NCBI RefSeq assembly: GCF_028769735.1
Contig: NC_088178.1
Coordinates: 7,196,001-7,260,000 of the forward strand
Direction: 5' to 3'
Length of the DNA stretch: 64,000 nucleotides
Source: Zonotrichia leucophrys gambelii
Lineage: Eukaryota > Chordata > Aves > Passeriformes > Passerellidae
The notes below the pieces were generated by a model, which was not told the DNA's origin, did no database searches, and saw nothing but the letters and a program-made list of their open reading frames with translations. Below are positions 38,364-48,905 of this stretch, piece by piece. Position numbers and translations under genes: made by a program. The stretch's first letter is position 1; the number at the start of each line of letters is the position of its first letter.

Positions 38364-40814
38364 GTACTTTAACGGTCCCTTCTCTTAAAGACTCCAAAGC
38401 TTTATCAATCTGCAGTGTCCAGAGCTTTGCTAGACTGCATAAGGGATGTGCTTTCAAGGTATTGCCATTAAAAGCACCTTGGGCTGTTTTATTAGAAATA
38501 TCTCTGACTTTGCCTTATGCCAAGTGTCCTAGGTCTGGCTTATCAGCTCCATCTGTCTCAGCTCCATCTGCCTCGGTGACTCTTCTGATGAATTTCTAAC
38601 AGTGGTTATTCTATAAAAAAGCATCAGGGAAAATTGGTCTCTATGTATGCAACATAAATTGTGTGTGGTTTGTAGGCACAGGAAGTTATATTTGGGCCAA
38701 TCTAATTCAAGGAATTTTGTGGTAAACTGAGCAGCCATTCTGGCTGTTTATAAAGTATTGTGTTAGCCAGCAGTTCAGTTCCCTGGGCACAGAATAGATA
38801 GCCAAATGGGATAAAAAATCCAGTCTCTGAGACTTTCATGGAGGAGTTGGCCACAGGGGTTCACTCAGTGCTGGGAAAATAACTGGATGGATTTGAGTTC
38901 TTAGAAGCGAAGAAGCAAGTGAAAGGAGATGGATCCACATCAATCTCTAGATGAGTCAATTACATCAGCAGGATGGAACCTCTGTTTTCCTCAATGTGGG
39001 AAACAATTAAGAAGAATCTGTCTCAGAGAGAATTTGTCACCTGCCAAACCAAGGGATTATGCCTCTGCCAGAGACAGCTGTCATAGCTGGAATCTCCTTG
39101 TTTGGTGTTACATATTTAGAGGAAGCTGAAACAAATGGCTTAAATTGATTTCTGTGGGACTTACATCTGCAAAAAGCCGTTTCTTCCCCAAAGCTAAAAT
39201 ATTTCACCACAGAGTGGCTCATTGTCTTGTCACAGCAGGATGGAGTCTGGGCTTAAAAAACCCCACAGGATATAGTTTTGGCCACCAATAAAGAAGTCAG
39301 AATGAGTACAGATTTCCTTGTATGTGGACATGGAGTCATACACATTTACAGGTGTTGGAATGACATGGATTGTCAGATAACAGCTTACCTGAGCTCTCCA
39401 AACTTTGCCCAGCTGTGTGTGACTGGGAGTGCGAGATGAAGCTGAGCTGACTCCTTTCCCTTCTGCATGGAAGAACAACATCTCATGTTTCAGGCTTCTG
39501 CTGCTCTCACTCTTTGTGCTCCACAGCAGCCAGCCAGCCCAGGATTTGTGTGAGCAAGGGAACATCACTTTGGAGAGCAAATCACTGGCTTTGAGATGCT
39601 GCTGGAGTCTTTTCATTTGCCCCCAGCAAATCGTTATGGCTCTGATGCTGCTCCCAAAATAAAAAGAAGAGAGGAATGTGAAAGGAGCTGAAGGTAGTTT
39701 AGATTTCACTGAGGACATCAAGAGCTGCACAGGGAGAAGGCATACTCAGAGTTCTGGCAAAGGCAGGCAGAGGAGGGGCTTATTTCTGCTGAAACATCCT
39801 AAAATCGGGACTGTGACCCAGCATGAGTGTCCATGGATGCAAAATGCCAGCTTCCAGCCCTCCCCCTCCACATCAAGAACAATTTGGCAGCGTTTGTCCC
39901 CACCCTCTAAATGCTCCCAGGGGGAGCAGGGGAATTCCGTGCGTGTGGATGGGGCTGGCTCCTGTGGAACTCTAATCACCTCCCACCCGCTGCAAGGCTG
40001 CTCCTTCTATTTGGATAATGAATCCAAGCATAAAAGCAACATGTGGCAAACTAACCATCACAGAAAAGACTCATTAATGTATCATTCTAGAAGGACAATT
40101 ATAAAGGCATCTGAAGGGCAAACAGGAGCCACACATTTGTGCTAATTGTCCAGGAAGATGAGGACAAACTGAGAGAGTTTCTCAAATTTTAGTGCGGATG
40201 ATTCTATAACCCCGGAAGACTCTTTATTGAAGTTTCCTAGAATGATCCTTTTTGGGAAGTCATCTGCTCAGGAAACTGGGACAATATAATTTGGTGTGTG
40301 TGATAAATTAGGTTCTAGAAGCAAAGAGGAGCAAGTATTAGCTCTATATATATAATGTCAGTGTGTATATTTTTATATTTACTGCCTGGATGCAAGCAAT
40401 TCACAGTGAGACTATGGATAATTAAACAATTGTTTGCCTGCTAAAGGTTTCCTCCTTTTTAAGTGTTGCAAGCACACAGCCAACAGTAGCACCTGCTCAA
40501 AGTGGGTCTGTCCACTTTGGAGAAACTTCCTACCCACAATAAAACCCAAATATGCTGTGATGGGGCCCTTAGAATTAATTAGAGAGTTCATCTTGAAAAG
40601 GGTCTAGCATGCCCAAATCCTATGAACTTCTAAGAGAGCTATGATTACTATGCCCCTTTTAAGATCATGACCCAATAATTTTAATTGCTGGAATATGTTT
40701 TATGTATTTTTATGCTAAATTGCCATCAGTCTATTCACGGGAACATTTCCCTGGTGGGTAAGTCAATGAAGTAGAGGGGAAATCTTCCCTGTATTGCCTG
40801 TCTTCAAAGAAGAG
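38364..40814. other. Divergent intergenic interval between TSEN15 and COLGALT2
   Basis: AT-leaning unique-looking sequence with a short TA run near 40345-40355. Open frames here (up to 166 codons, minus, 39230-39730) show no known domains. Confidence 0.6.
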
Positions 40815-41193
40815 GTGCTGAGAAAGCTGTGGTTGTTCAGCCAGGAGAGAAGGCTCCAAGCAGACCTTTGAGCCCTTTCCACTACATGAGAGGGGCTCAT
40901 AAAAAGAGGGAGAGCAGCTTTTTTAAATGGGCAGATAGTGATAGGAGGAAAGGAGAACATCCTTAAACTGACAGAGAGTACATTTAGATTGGATATTAGG
41001 AAGAATTTCTTCCCTGTGAAGGTGGGGAGGCCCTGGCACAGAGAGGCTATGGCTGCCCCATCCCTGAAGTGTCCAAGGCCAGCTTGGATGGGGCTTGGAG
41101 AAACCTGGGACAGTGGAAGGTGTCCCTGCCATGGCAGGGGGCTGGAATGAGATTGTCTCGAAGGTCCCTTCCAGCCCGAGGCTTTCTATGACT
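40815..41193 (+). mobile_element. CR1 LINE, 380 bp, just upstream of COLGALT2
   Basis: Sense CR1 with a longer body than most here: GTGGTTGTTCAGCCAGGAGA, GATTGGATATTAGGAAGAAT, TGCCCCATCCCTGAAGTGTC, GTCCCTGCCATGGCAGGGGG, tail CTTTCTATGAC. Its 3' end is about 545 bp from the COLGALT2 start codon and abuts the CpG island. Confidence 0.93.
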
Positions 41194-41737
41194 ACCATAT
41201 TGACCTTCTGTGTTCGAGCTGGAACAGCGCATCCCTCCTGCAGCGTGGCATGGGTGTAAGGTGTGCGGCTGCTCCTTACGGACATCCCGCGGATGTTTGC
41301 CAAAAACTTCCTGATATGAAAGCTCAGAGCTACTTTAATTCCCTAGCTATGTGGAAGGGATGAGGGCGAGATCTTCACGTAAGCCTCGAACAAAGGGACA
41401 TCTCAGCATTAGCAGCAACACTCCGAAAGCCTCTTTAAAGCTCAAAACTCGGAGAAATGCGGCGTTTACAGCTTTTACGGCGGGGGGCTGCGCTGACCGC
41501 AGCCTCCCGGGGTGGGCACCGGCTCTCACCTGAGGTCGCGGCGGCACCGCGGGGTCCGGGCGGTGCCGGGGGGCGGTAAGCGGGGCCGGCAGGGCGGGCG
41601 GCGGAGCCGCTCGGCTCCTCCTTCCCCTTCTCCCTCCTCCGTGCCGAGCCTGCCCCTCCTCCTCCCGCGTTCCCTGCTCCGGAGCCCGCTGTGCTCTGCC
41701 TGCCGGCGGCTCCGCGGCTGCCCCTCGCCCGCCCATC

Positions 41738-41985
41738 ATGGCTGCGAGCGCGCCGCTGCTGCTGCTGCTGCTGCTGCCGCCGCTGCTGCGCGGCTGCGGG
41801 GCCGCCCCCGAGCCGCCCGAGCCGCCCGAGCCGCCGGGGCCCGAGCAGCCCGCGCTGCCCGAGTCGCCGCTGCTGCAGCCCACCGTGCTGCTCGCCATCC
41901 TCGCCCGCAACGCCGCGCACACGCTGCCGCACGTCCTGGGCTGCATCGAGAGGCTCAGCTACCCCAAGAGCCGCATCGCGCTCTG
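41738..41985 (+). CDS. COLGALT2: Procollagen galactosyltransferase 2, first coding exon (partial gene)
   Basis: The family enzyme transfers galactose from UDP-galactose to hydroxylysine of collagens in the ER lumen. Only the first exon is here: 82 codons plus 2 nt, ending CTCTG|GTAAGG with the donor at 41986-41987, so a Trp codon is split. Residues 1-22 form a signal peptide with a seven-leucine core. Residues 23-43 are an acidic, proline-rich linker ([12 protein letters not shown]). From residue 43 the start of the GT25 domain is clear: [17 protein letters not shown], then [20 protein letters not shown]. This fits human COLGALT2 ([20 protein letters not shown]) better than COLGALT1. The ATG has A at -3 and G at +4. 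TSEN15 lying divergently upstream, as in human 1q25, confirms the paralogue. The C-terminal ER-retention signal and the catalytic domains lie beyond the window. Confidence 0.93.
41756..41845 (+). repeat. In-frame CTG and GAGCCGCCC repeats in COLGALT2 exon 1
   Basis: A (CTG)n-like run at about 41756-41780 encodes the leucine core of the signal peptide. A 9-bp unit GAGCCGCCC (Glu-Pro-Pro) is repeated at about 41809-41837. Both are length-mutable repeats inside coding sequence. Confidence 0.8.
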
Positions 41986-42825
41986 GTAAGGGCCGGGGGC
42001 GGCCGGGGAGGGGAGAGGTGGCTCCGCGGGGTTTGCGGACTCTGCTGGACCGGGCAGCTCGGAGGGGCGGCGGCTGCGCCCAGCCCTGGAGCCGGGGCTG
42101 TGTTGTGGCGGCCGGGAAAGCTGAGAGCTCGGCCCCCGTTCCGCGGTCCCCCCGCGTGTCGGCAGCGCGGTGTCTCCGCCGGGAGCCGCAGGGAGATGAG
42201 TTATCCCAGCAAAGCTGGCCCGGAGCCTGGGAACATTCAGCGCCGGAGCATGTGTCCAAATCCACAGGCACGGAGAGCGTGAGGCCGGCTCCCGGCTGGT
42301 AAATCCCGGGCTTTGTGGGAGCTGCTCGGGATGTTCCAGGGCTGGAGAGCGGCGGGCTGGGTAGGTGCTGGTGGGCATTGAAAGGAGCATTGTTGCTAGG
42401 CTGGAAGATGGATTAAAAGATGTATTCAGAAATCGCAGCATGGGGGCAGCTGCGGCGGTCAAACAGGGGTCGGGATGGAGGAATTGGAGCAGTTTGGGAA
42501 CTGGTCAGTCTGCCTTTGCGAGGAGACAAAGGAAAAAAATAACGTTTTATCCTGACATAAGTGTTGGGAGGAACAGGATCGCTTGGAAGAACCCCAAACA
42601 GAGTTTATTTTTTCTCTGTAGAGCCTGATCAAAAGTTCGCTGAAGTCTGTGGTGAACTTAAAAAGTCAAAGTTTCGTTTTACTTTGAAGGGGCGTGGGGA
42701 GGACCTGCCCCCCAGTCACATCACTGAAGTGTCATTAAACAGATGTTTCTGTGTATGCTTCAGTAACACGGATGTAATTTGTCTCCAAGTACGGGGCTCT
42801 GCAATACGTCAGTGCATAGATCTTC

Positions 42826-42869
42826 GTCTTTTTTTTTCTTTTTTTTCCCCCCTTCTTTTCATGTTGCAG
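42826..42869 (+). other. Pyrimidine tract ending in a CAG, possible cryptic splice acceptor
   Basis: A long T/C tract at 42826-42860 is followed by ATGTTGCAG|GTG at 42867-42869, which fits an acceptor. The downstream frame soon meets a stop in any phase tested by eye, so a coding exon is unlikely. Confidence 0.3.
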
Positions 42870-44244
42870 GTGTAAAAAGCAAGTTGTGCTATGAGGCCAA
42901 ATTCGGGGTGCCACACAAGTGTGGTGTGGAATCACAAGTTGGTGTGTGGCAGTGGGTAAATTCACATTCCTCTCTGTGTAGATCTGTGACTCCTCATTCA
43001 TTTGTAACAGTAGGAATTTTGCCAGTTGAGATTTCCTCTTAGCAGATGTGTATAAAAACAGATATTATCAGACCCCACATGGCCTGTGATTCAGCTGAGC
43101 TTGGTGTTTATAAAAACTTGTGGGAGTTGTAAGTGCAGTCCTGATCCCAAAGCAGAGCACATCTCAAAATGCCTCCTGCTGTACAAGTGCAAAGTAAGTC
43201 CTGTGGGGGGGTTTAAGTCCTGCAGATAATTGTTGACTCTACAACTTTTTTGTTACATTACTTGTATTATCCTCACTAGACTTAAAGTCTCTGCAATATT
43301 GTGTGAAAGTACTGTAGGGACTTACTTTTAACCTAGCTTAAAATACGCTAAGGTTCTTATAAGAAATCACTCCCTTTTTAAGAGGATTGTGCACAGATAC
43401 AAGGCATGGCTAAGCTGGAAAATCTGCTGATGAAAATGTCAAGATTTATAAAATGAGAGTGACTAAAATTGTCAGAGCCACTGGAAGAGAAGTTCTGAGG
43501 ATGTTCTGTGTTGCCACAGAGAGTGAGAGGTACCTGTGGGGTGGCAGTGGTTCCTTGGAGAGGTTTAGTTCTGCTCCTCAGTAAGACTTGAGTTTTTCCA
43601 GAATGTTCAGGACACAAAGTACCCACTCAGAGCAAGCTCACATACGGTACCTGTAAAGTCTCTTGAGAACAAGTGAAACCATTCAGTCCATTTCTGGAAG
43701 CATCTTGTGTTTCAGAGAGTCCTTTCAACAGATGAATGCCAAGATTTACCTGTGTCCCTGTGTTACTGGGATAGGAGGGCAGGGGAGTGGTGTTTGTCAT
43801 GGACTTGCATTCTTCTATTGCCACTTATATCCTACTTCGGTGTTTTCTTGAGTAAGTCAGCATTTTAAAATGACCAACTGTAGATCTTGAGAATGAAAAC
43901 TGAAACCATAAATCATCTCTCAAGCTCCCATATGCTCTCTCTGTGTAGCTGGAGGGCTGGAATTGAGCAGTGGATTCCTCTGACAGATTTCTAGGAGGGA
44001 AGCTTTGTGAGTGACAGTAAAGATGGGTTAAGAGATAATGAATTTGAAGCAGGCACTAAATTTCCTTTGTGTAGTCTGTATCAATTAATCCCAAGCTTTG
44101 TTGCCCTGATACTGAGCAAAAGTCTTACCTTTGCTCTTAATTATGACTTAATTCTGAAAGTGATTGTGGGCAGCTTCGGGAGGACTGCCGGCTCCTAATG
44201 AGCCTTGCAGGCCGTTTGGTCTGGGGCCAGCTGGCACGGAGGAG
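42870..44244. other. COLGALT2 intron 1 sequence, nothing recognised
   Basis: No repeat family or conserved exon seen before the cluster of small tandem duplications that begins at 44245. Confidence 0.6.
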
Positions 44245-44308
44245 CCATGGCCGTGCAGTTAAACCCTTCCTTCCCTCCATGGCTGTGCAGTTAAACCCTT
44301 CCTTCCCT
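44245..44308 (+). repeat. 32-bp tandem duplication
   Basis: CCATGGCCGTGCAGTTAAAC and its continuation (44245-44276) is repeated directly at 44277-44308 with a single C/T difference. Confidence 0.85.
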
Positions 44309-44520
44309 CCTCGAGATTCCCTCCCGGGAATCAGGAAATGCATCCGAGCTGCTCCCTGGCCTGTGTTAACCCCGGCTGTCCTTGCTGGGGACAGGGTCAT
44401 CCCGGGATTGTGCTGTGACTTCAGCTGGGAATTTCTGTGGTACAGCTCGGGTTTCTGTGCTGGCCCTGCTGACAGACTTGGCCATCGGTGGCCTGGGAGC
44501 TCTTGGAGCCGGCCAGGCCG

Positions 44521-44570
44521 GGGGGAATGGCAGTCCCCTGCTTCAGGGGGAATGGCAGCCTCCTGCCTTG
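44521..44570 (+). repeat. 25-bp imperfect tandem duplication
   Basis: GGGGAATGGCAG followed by a CCTGC-containing segment occurs at 44521 and again 25 bases later with a few changes. Confidence 0.65.
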
Positions 44571-44705
44571 GCCACAGAACATGATCTGGTCCCATGTCAC
44601 CATGGAGGTGCAATGCTGAAGGGAGCAGCTGTCCCTTCTTGTGGAGGAGGAAGGGTCACAGCTGTCCCCTCTGAGCACTGAGGGAAACGGGCTGGGGCCC
44701 ACAGC

Positions 44706-45690
44706 AAGAGAGGCCCAAAGAGAAAACCTGGCTGTGGGACCCAAATGCCACAATGGGAGAGAGCCTACAGAGAAAACCTGGTTGTGGGATCCAAGTGCCA
44801 CAGCAGGAGAGGCCTGCAGAGAAAACCTGGCTGTGGGACCCAAGAGCTTAAAGAGAAAACCTGGCTGTGGGATCCAAATGCCGCGATGGGAGAGAGCCTA
44901 AAGAGAAAACCTGGCTGTGAGACCCAAGTGCCACAACAGGAGAGGCCTAAAGAGAAAACCTGGCTGTGGGGCTCAAGTGTCACAACAGGAGAGGCCTAAA
45001 GAGAAAACCTGGCTGTGGGGCTCAAGTGTCACAACAGGAGAGGCCTAAAGAGAAAACCTGGCTGTGGGGCTCAAGTGTCACAACAGGAGAGGCCTAAAGA
45101 GAAAACCTGGCTGTGGGGCTCAAGTGTCACAACAGGAGAGCCTAAAGAGAAAACCTGGCTGTGGGACCCAAGTGCCACAACAGGAGAGGCCTATAGAGAA
45201 AACCTGGCTATGGGGCTCAAGTGTCACAACAGGAGAGCCTACAGAGAAAACCTGGTTGTGGGATCCAAGTGCCACAGCAGGAGAGGCCTACAGAGAAAAC
45301 CTGGCTGTGGGACCCAAGAGCTTAAAGAGAAAACCTGGCTGTGGGATCCAAATGCGCGATGGGAGAGAGCTAAGAGAAAACCTGGCTGTGAGACCCAAGT
45401 GCCACAACAGGAGAGGCCTAAAGAGAAAACCTGGCTGTGGGGCTCAAGTGTCACAACAGGAGAGGCCTAAAGAGAAAACCTGGCTGTGGGGCTCAAGTGT
45501 CACAACAGGAGAGCCTAAAGAGAAAACCTGGCTGTGGGACCCAAGTGCCACAACAGGAGAGGCCTATAGAGAAAACCTGGCTATGGGGCTCAAGTGTCAC
45601 AACAGGAGAGCCTAAAGAGAAAACCTGGCTGTGGGACCCAAGTGCCACAACAGGAGAGAACCTGAAGAGACAACCTGGCTGTGGGATATA
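44706..45690 (+). repeat. Minisatellite of about 49-bp units, about 21 copies, with higher-order structure
   Basis: The core AGAGAAAACCTGGCTGTGGG recurs about every 49 bp, followed by variants of CTCAAGTGTCACAACAGG and AGAGGCCTAA. Common variant classes are GGGCTCAAGTGTCAC, GGACCCAAGTGCCAC and a short GGACCCAAGAGCTTA. The ordered series starting GAGCCTACAGAG at 44761 is repeated starting at 45235, a shift of 474 bp. The second block has about two fewer units and a few small deletions. There are no stops in long stretches of any forward frame, which yields spurious open frames of up to 183 codons. Confidence 0.95.
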
Positions 45691-46867
45691 AGTGCAGCTT
45701 TTTATAGCCACAAAGGTTCTTCTGATGTGCTGCTCGTGTGGCTGGGCTTCTCCCTGAGCTCCCTGTGCTCCCAGCTCAGCTGGGAAACTTGCAGGGAAAG
45801 TGTGCAGTATTGTTTGTGCTGGGTTTGGAGAACTGCAAAGGGAGGGAAAGAGATCTTTATCTTGGACAAGAATGACCCAGAAGTTACAGTGTCAGTGTGC
45901 CCCAACCCTCTTTTGTTTAGTGGGCGAGGTTGTGGGGTTTTGTTTTGAGCTTTATCGATGCTGAGTGTTTATTTGAGATTGGTCAGTTACAGGTACGGAG
46001 TGTTTGCTTGTCAGGAAGGTTCGTCTTGGCTGCAATAGACGGCCGTTTGAAAGTGTTTGTATTCAGCAGTTTATCACATTGCCTTTCACTTTCCTTAGTC
46101 TCAGATTAAGTGATGGTATAGCAAAGAAAGTTGCCTGTAATTTCATCTTCTGCTTCATCCTAGTGGGTCATCTGCTCTCTCCTCTCTTAGTAACCTGGGG
46201 ATGGAATGCCTGCATAAATGAGTTGGTGCTTGGGAGCAGTAATTAGCTCCTTTTGTGCTTGAAAATCTGCTTTGGGGATCAGAGTATACTTATATTTCGG
46301 AAGTGATAATGTGAACAATAGTGAGCCAGGTGGAAAGATGGGATGAATCCCAGCTGAGAGATGAGTGGATGTACTGTAACACAGCTCCAGTGAGGAAATA
46401 GTTTCAACTCAAAAGAACTGGTTGAAGCTAAAAATAGAAGCTGATGAGATCAGTGTAATAATTGTATTTCATAATTATGTATTATTAGACTGGAACTAGC
46501 TGATGATATCTGAGCATTTTCTTATTCTTTTGTGGTTTACTTTTCAAACGTGAAAAAATTCCACATAGAGGGCAAACTCCAATGAGATGCAGGGATCATT
46601 TAAAACTTTAATGGCTGTTATTACTCTCAGAGAAATGTTGGCTTTCAAGCACCCCGTGTTTTCTGTCCTTGTCTCCATTTGAGCAACGAGGTCACTTTAA
46701 TCTTCGTGGTCATTATTAGTCACGTAGGAATGCTGACATTCCAGTCTGCTGGCTCTGCCTCTCCTGCTTCTGTCCGCTGGTGTTTTGCATCCATTTCAGG
46801 CGTGCTCACCTGTGCTGTGACTTCCATCTGGCAATATTAAAACATAGGTTTTAGAAATTAACTGACT
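45691..46867. other. COLGALT2 intron 1 sequence, nothing recognised
   Basis: Lies between the minisatellite and the first long inverted repeat. No exon or named repeat seen. Confidence 0.6.
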
Positions 46868-46943
46868 TTCACTTGAAATAGTCAATTTCACTTGTACTTG
46901 GCTATGATGAGCCAAGTACAAGTGAAATTGACTTTCAAGTGAA
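46868..46943. repeat. Long inverted repeat (23-bp plus 11-bp arms)
   Basis: The inner arms 46881-46903 and 46910-46932 are exact reverse complements around a 6-base spacer (ATGATG). The outer arms 46868-46878 and 46933-46943 are also exact complements, separated from the inner stem only by a 2-base bulge (TA at 46879-46880). The right end then runs into a 31-bp direct repeat of TTTCAAGTGAATTTTA (46933 and 46964). Confidence 0.95.
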
Positions 46944-46990
46944 TTTTAACGGGATTCAGTGAATTTCAAGTGAATTTTAGTGGGATTTAG
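46933..46990 (+). repeat. 31-bp direct repeat adjoining an inverted repeat
   Basis: TTTCAAGTGAATTTTA followed by a GGGATT-containing segment occurs at 46933 and again at 46964 with a few changes. Confidence 0.8.
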
Positions 46991-48264
46991 TTTCCTGTTT
47001 GTATTTGTAGATACTTTACCTTTATTTATTATGTAGTTTTAATAACAGTCATAGACTAAGAAGGGGCAAGAGTGAGATGGGCTTTGCACAGCTTTGGAAT
47101 TGCAATTAAGGTGATGTTCCTGTTATGCAAGATGTTGCAGAGAGCCTTGCTGGCAGAGAACTTGCATTTAGATGACTGCATCAAAAGAAAGAATAGGAGT
47201 AAATACTTCCAATTTCTAGCTGGGGAAATAGGGGTAGAAGGGTAAAGTAACCTGCATGAGATTGTTGAATTTATCAAGACTGGAGATAGAATAATCAAGA
47301 AATGTCAGTTATAAATACTTCCTTGCTAAGGTCATTTTTACACCAAGATGCAGAAAAATTACTTAAAAATTGAAAACCAGGGAAGGCTAAAGAACTGTTT
47401 CCAATATCCATAATCACTTTTTTTTTTTGGTCCTTTGGTTTTCTCTCCCTCATCTCGGTCTTGGCAAACTGAAGCAAATGGCATCATGAAATTACTCAGT
47501 AGAAACATTTGAAGGGAAGCCAAAAATTGCTGCTGTGCCTTGCTGAGGTCTGCATGGCAAGACACAAACCACTCTTCAGCTAAAAACTGTGCAGTTCTGC
47601 AGAGAAGCCATAAAAGAGGTATGAGCTGTGTGATGGCAATGTGCAGGGTAGCAGGAGTTTCTTTATTTTTCCCTGCTGTGGTCACAAATTGCCAGATTCT
47701 GATGCTTTTTTGATGACATTTAAAAACCATCTTGTCCCACACTTTATATTGGGGTCTAGTAGACAGCAGTGTGAATATTGCACTAAAAGAAAAAAGGCAA
47801 AAATAATTTGTTATCACCATAAAATGAATAAATAGCTCTCCAGAGGTACAGGGATAATACCATAAAACTGATGCTTTAAAATGTGTAGGAGTTCTGTGAC
47901 ACTAGTGAGCATAGTACATTGTGTGTGTTTGTTTAATCCTTTTTTTGTACCTGAATTCTGCATGGTCTGTATCTCTGAAAATGAAACCATTAATTTTGGC
48001 TGCTGTCTTTTGGCACCCACCTTTTGAGACAGGAGTCTATCCTGTTATCTGTGTGTCTGTCCCTTGTGTCATGGGCTGCCTGGTGCCATATAGTGCAGAC
48101 TGTGGGTTTAGAGACTGGAATCCAATAAAATAATCTGTTGCCCAAAAGAAACAGCGGGCAGAGTTCAGTAGCAGAGGCTGTTGTTTATGATAAGCCTTTG
48201 GATATTTTCAAAGGTCAGGAAGATCTAGTTTTCAAGCCTTTTTTTTTTTTTTTTTTGCCTCTTT
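46991..48264. other. COLGALT2 intron 1 sequence with a poly-T tract
   Basis: Contains a poly-T tract at about 48239-48256. No exon or named repeat recognised. Confidence 0.6.
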
Positions 48265-48420
48265 TCATCTGTACAAAGTAGGGATGAAAAGACCTCAAGG
48301 ACTCATCTAGTTCATTCCTGCCCAGGGCAGGATCCCACTCCATCCCTTCCTTGTTTTTCCAGCAGGGTTGGGATTCCTCATCCAGTCCAAGCTGCCCAGG
48401 CTGTGCACTGACCTGTCTTC
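48265..48420 (-). mobile_element. Possible decayed CR1 remnant, inverted
   Basis: AAAAGACCTCAAGGACTCAT, then CTAGTTCATTCCTGCCCAGG, resembles the antisense 3' end of CR1. The rest is too diverged to be sure. Confidence 0.45.
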
Positions 48421-48563
48421 TGAACCTCCTTCAGCTGGGGGGAAGGTGGGAGGCAGCTGTGGGGCCAAGGATCAGCTACAACCAATATTGGCTGTTGAGT
48501 GCTCCTATTAATTTGCCCCTCTCCCAAAAAAAAACTTAAAAAAAATTTAAAAATAATAAAAAA

Positions 48564-48585
48564 GTCAATTTCACTTGTACTTGGC
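48564..48585 (+). repeat. Exact 22-bp copy of an inverted-repeat arm located 1.7 kb away
   Basis: The 22 bases here, starting GTCAATTTCACTTG and ending TACTTGGC, are identical to 46881-46902, one arm of the inverted repeat at 46868-46943. The flanks do not match: an A-rich run lies on the left and CACACC on the right. Confidence 0.9.
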
Positions 48586-48839
48586 ACACCAGCTATTTCA
48601 GCTCCTCATTTCTGGTGAGTGTGGGAGTAGGGATCAGTTTGGCCTGATCAGGGGGAACCTGCCCAATTCCTGCTGTCATTTTCATGTTACAGGGACAAAG
48701 CCCTTTCCCCTTGCCCAGTGCTTCTCCAGCTGGGCTAATGCATGGATCTCCTGGGCTGATTAGTGCTGGGATGCACCTCCAAAGGCTGGCTGCTCCCAAA
48801 GCCAGCTCTGGTGAAGGCAGAGCACTGCTTCAGTTCAGG

Positions 48840-48905
48840 CTTTCGATGTCTCCAGGGATGGGGACTCTGCAATCCCTGGGCAGCCTGTCACTGTCAAGGA
48901 CTATC
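48840..48905 (-). mobile_element. Possible decayed CR1 remnant, inverted
   Basis: GTCTCCAGGGATGGGGACTC, then CCTGGGCAGCCTGTCACTG, fits the antisense CR1 segment before its 3' end. It could belong with 48265-48420, split by about 420 bases. Confidence 0.45.

Larger units (their letters stand above)
41380..42300. promoter_or_regulatory. CpG island over the COLGALT2 promoter and exon 1
   Basis: This is a strongly CpG-rich block of about 0.9 kb centred on the start codon at 41738. No TATA box is visible in the expected place. GC-box-like CCGCCC and GGGGCGG motifs are frequent. The block explains the long overlapping open frames on both strands here, which are not genes. Confidence 0.8.

Noticed and set aside
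41435..42271. Minus-strand frame of 278 codons opposite COLGALT2 exon 1, plus overlapping plus-strand frames of 256 and 203 codons
   Set aside because: These are low-complexity Arg/Gly/Ser/Pro translations of a CpG island. The COLGALT2 frame on the same bases is clearly homologous and these are its shadows.
42867..42900. Possible alternative COLGALT2 exon after the CAG at 42869
   Set aside because: The acceptor context is good, but the downstream sequence soon hits a stop and shows no homology. Listed only as a cryptic site.
45064..45615. 183-codon repetitive open frame
   Set aside because: It is a translation of the 49-bp minisatellite, and all three forward frames are open because the unit lacks stops. 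It resembles no protein family.
44706..45690. CRISPR-like array or zinc-finger gene
   Set aside because: The repeated unit has no distinct repeat/spacer structure and no Cys-His finger pattern. It is a vertebrate minisatellite.
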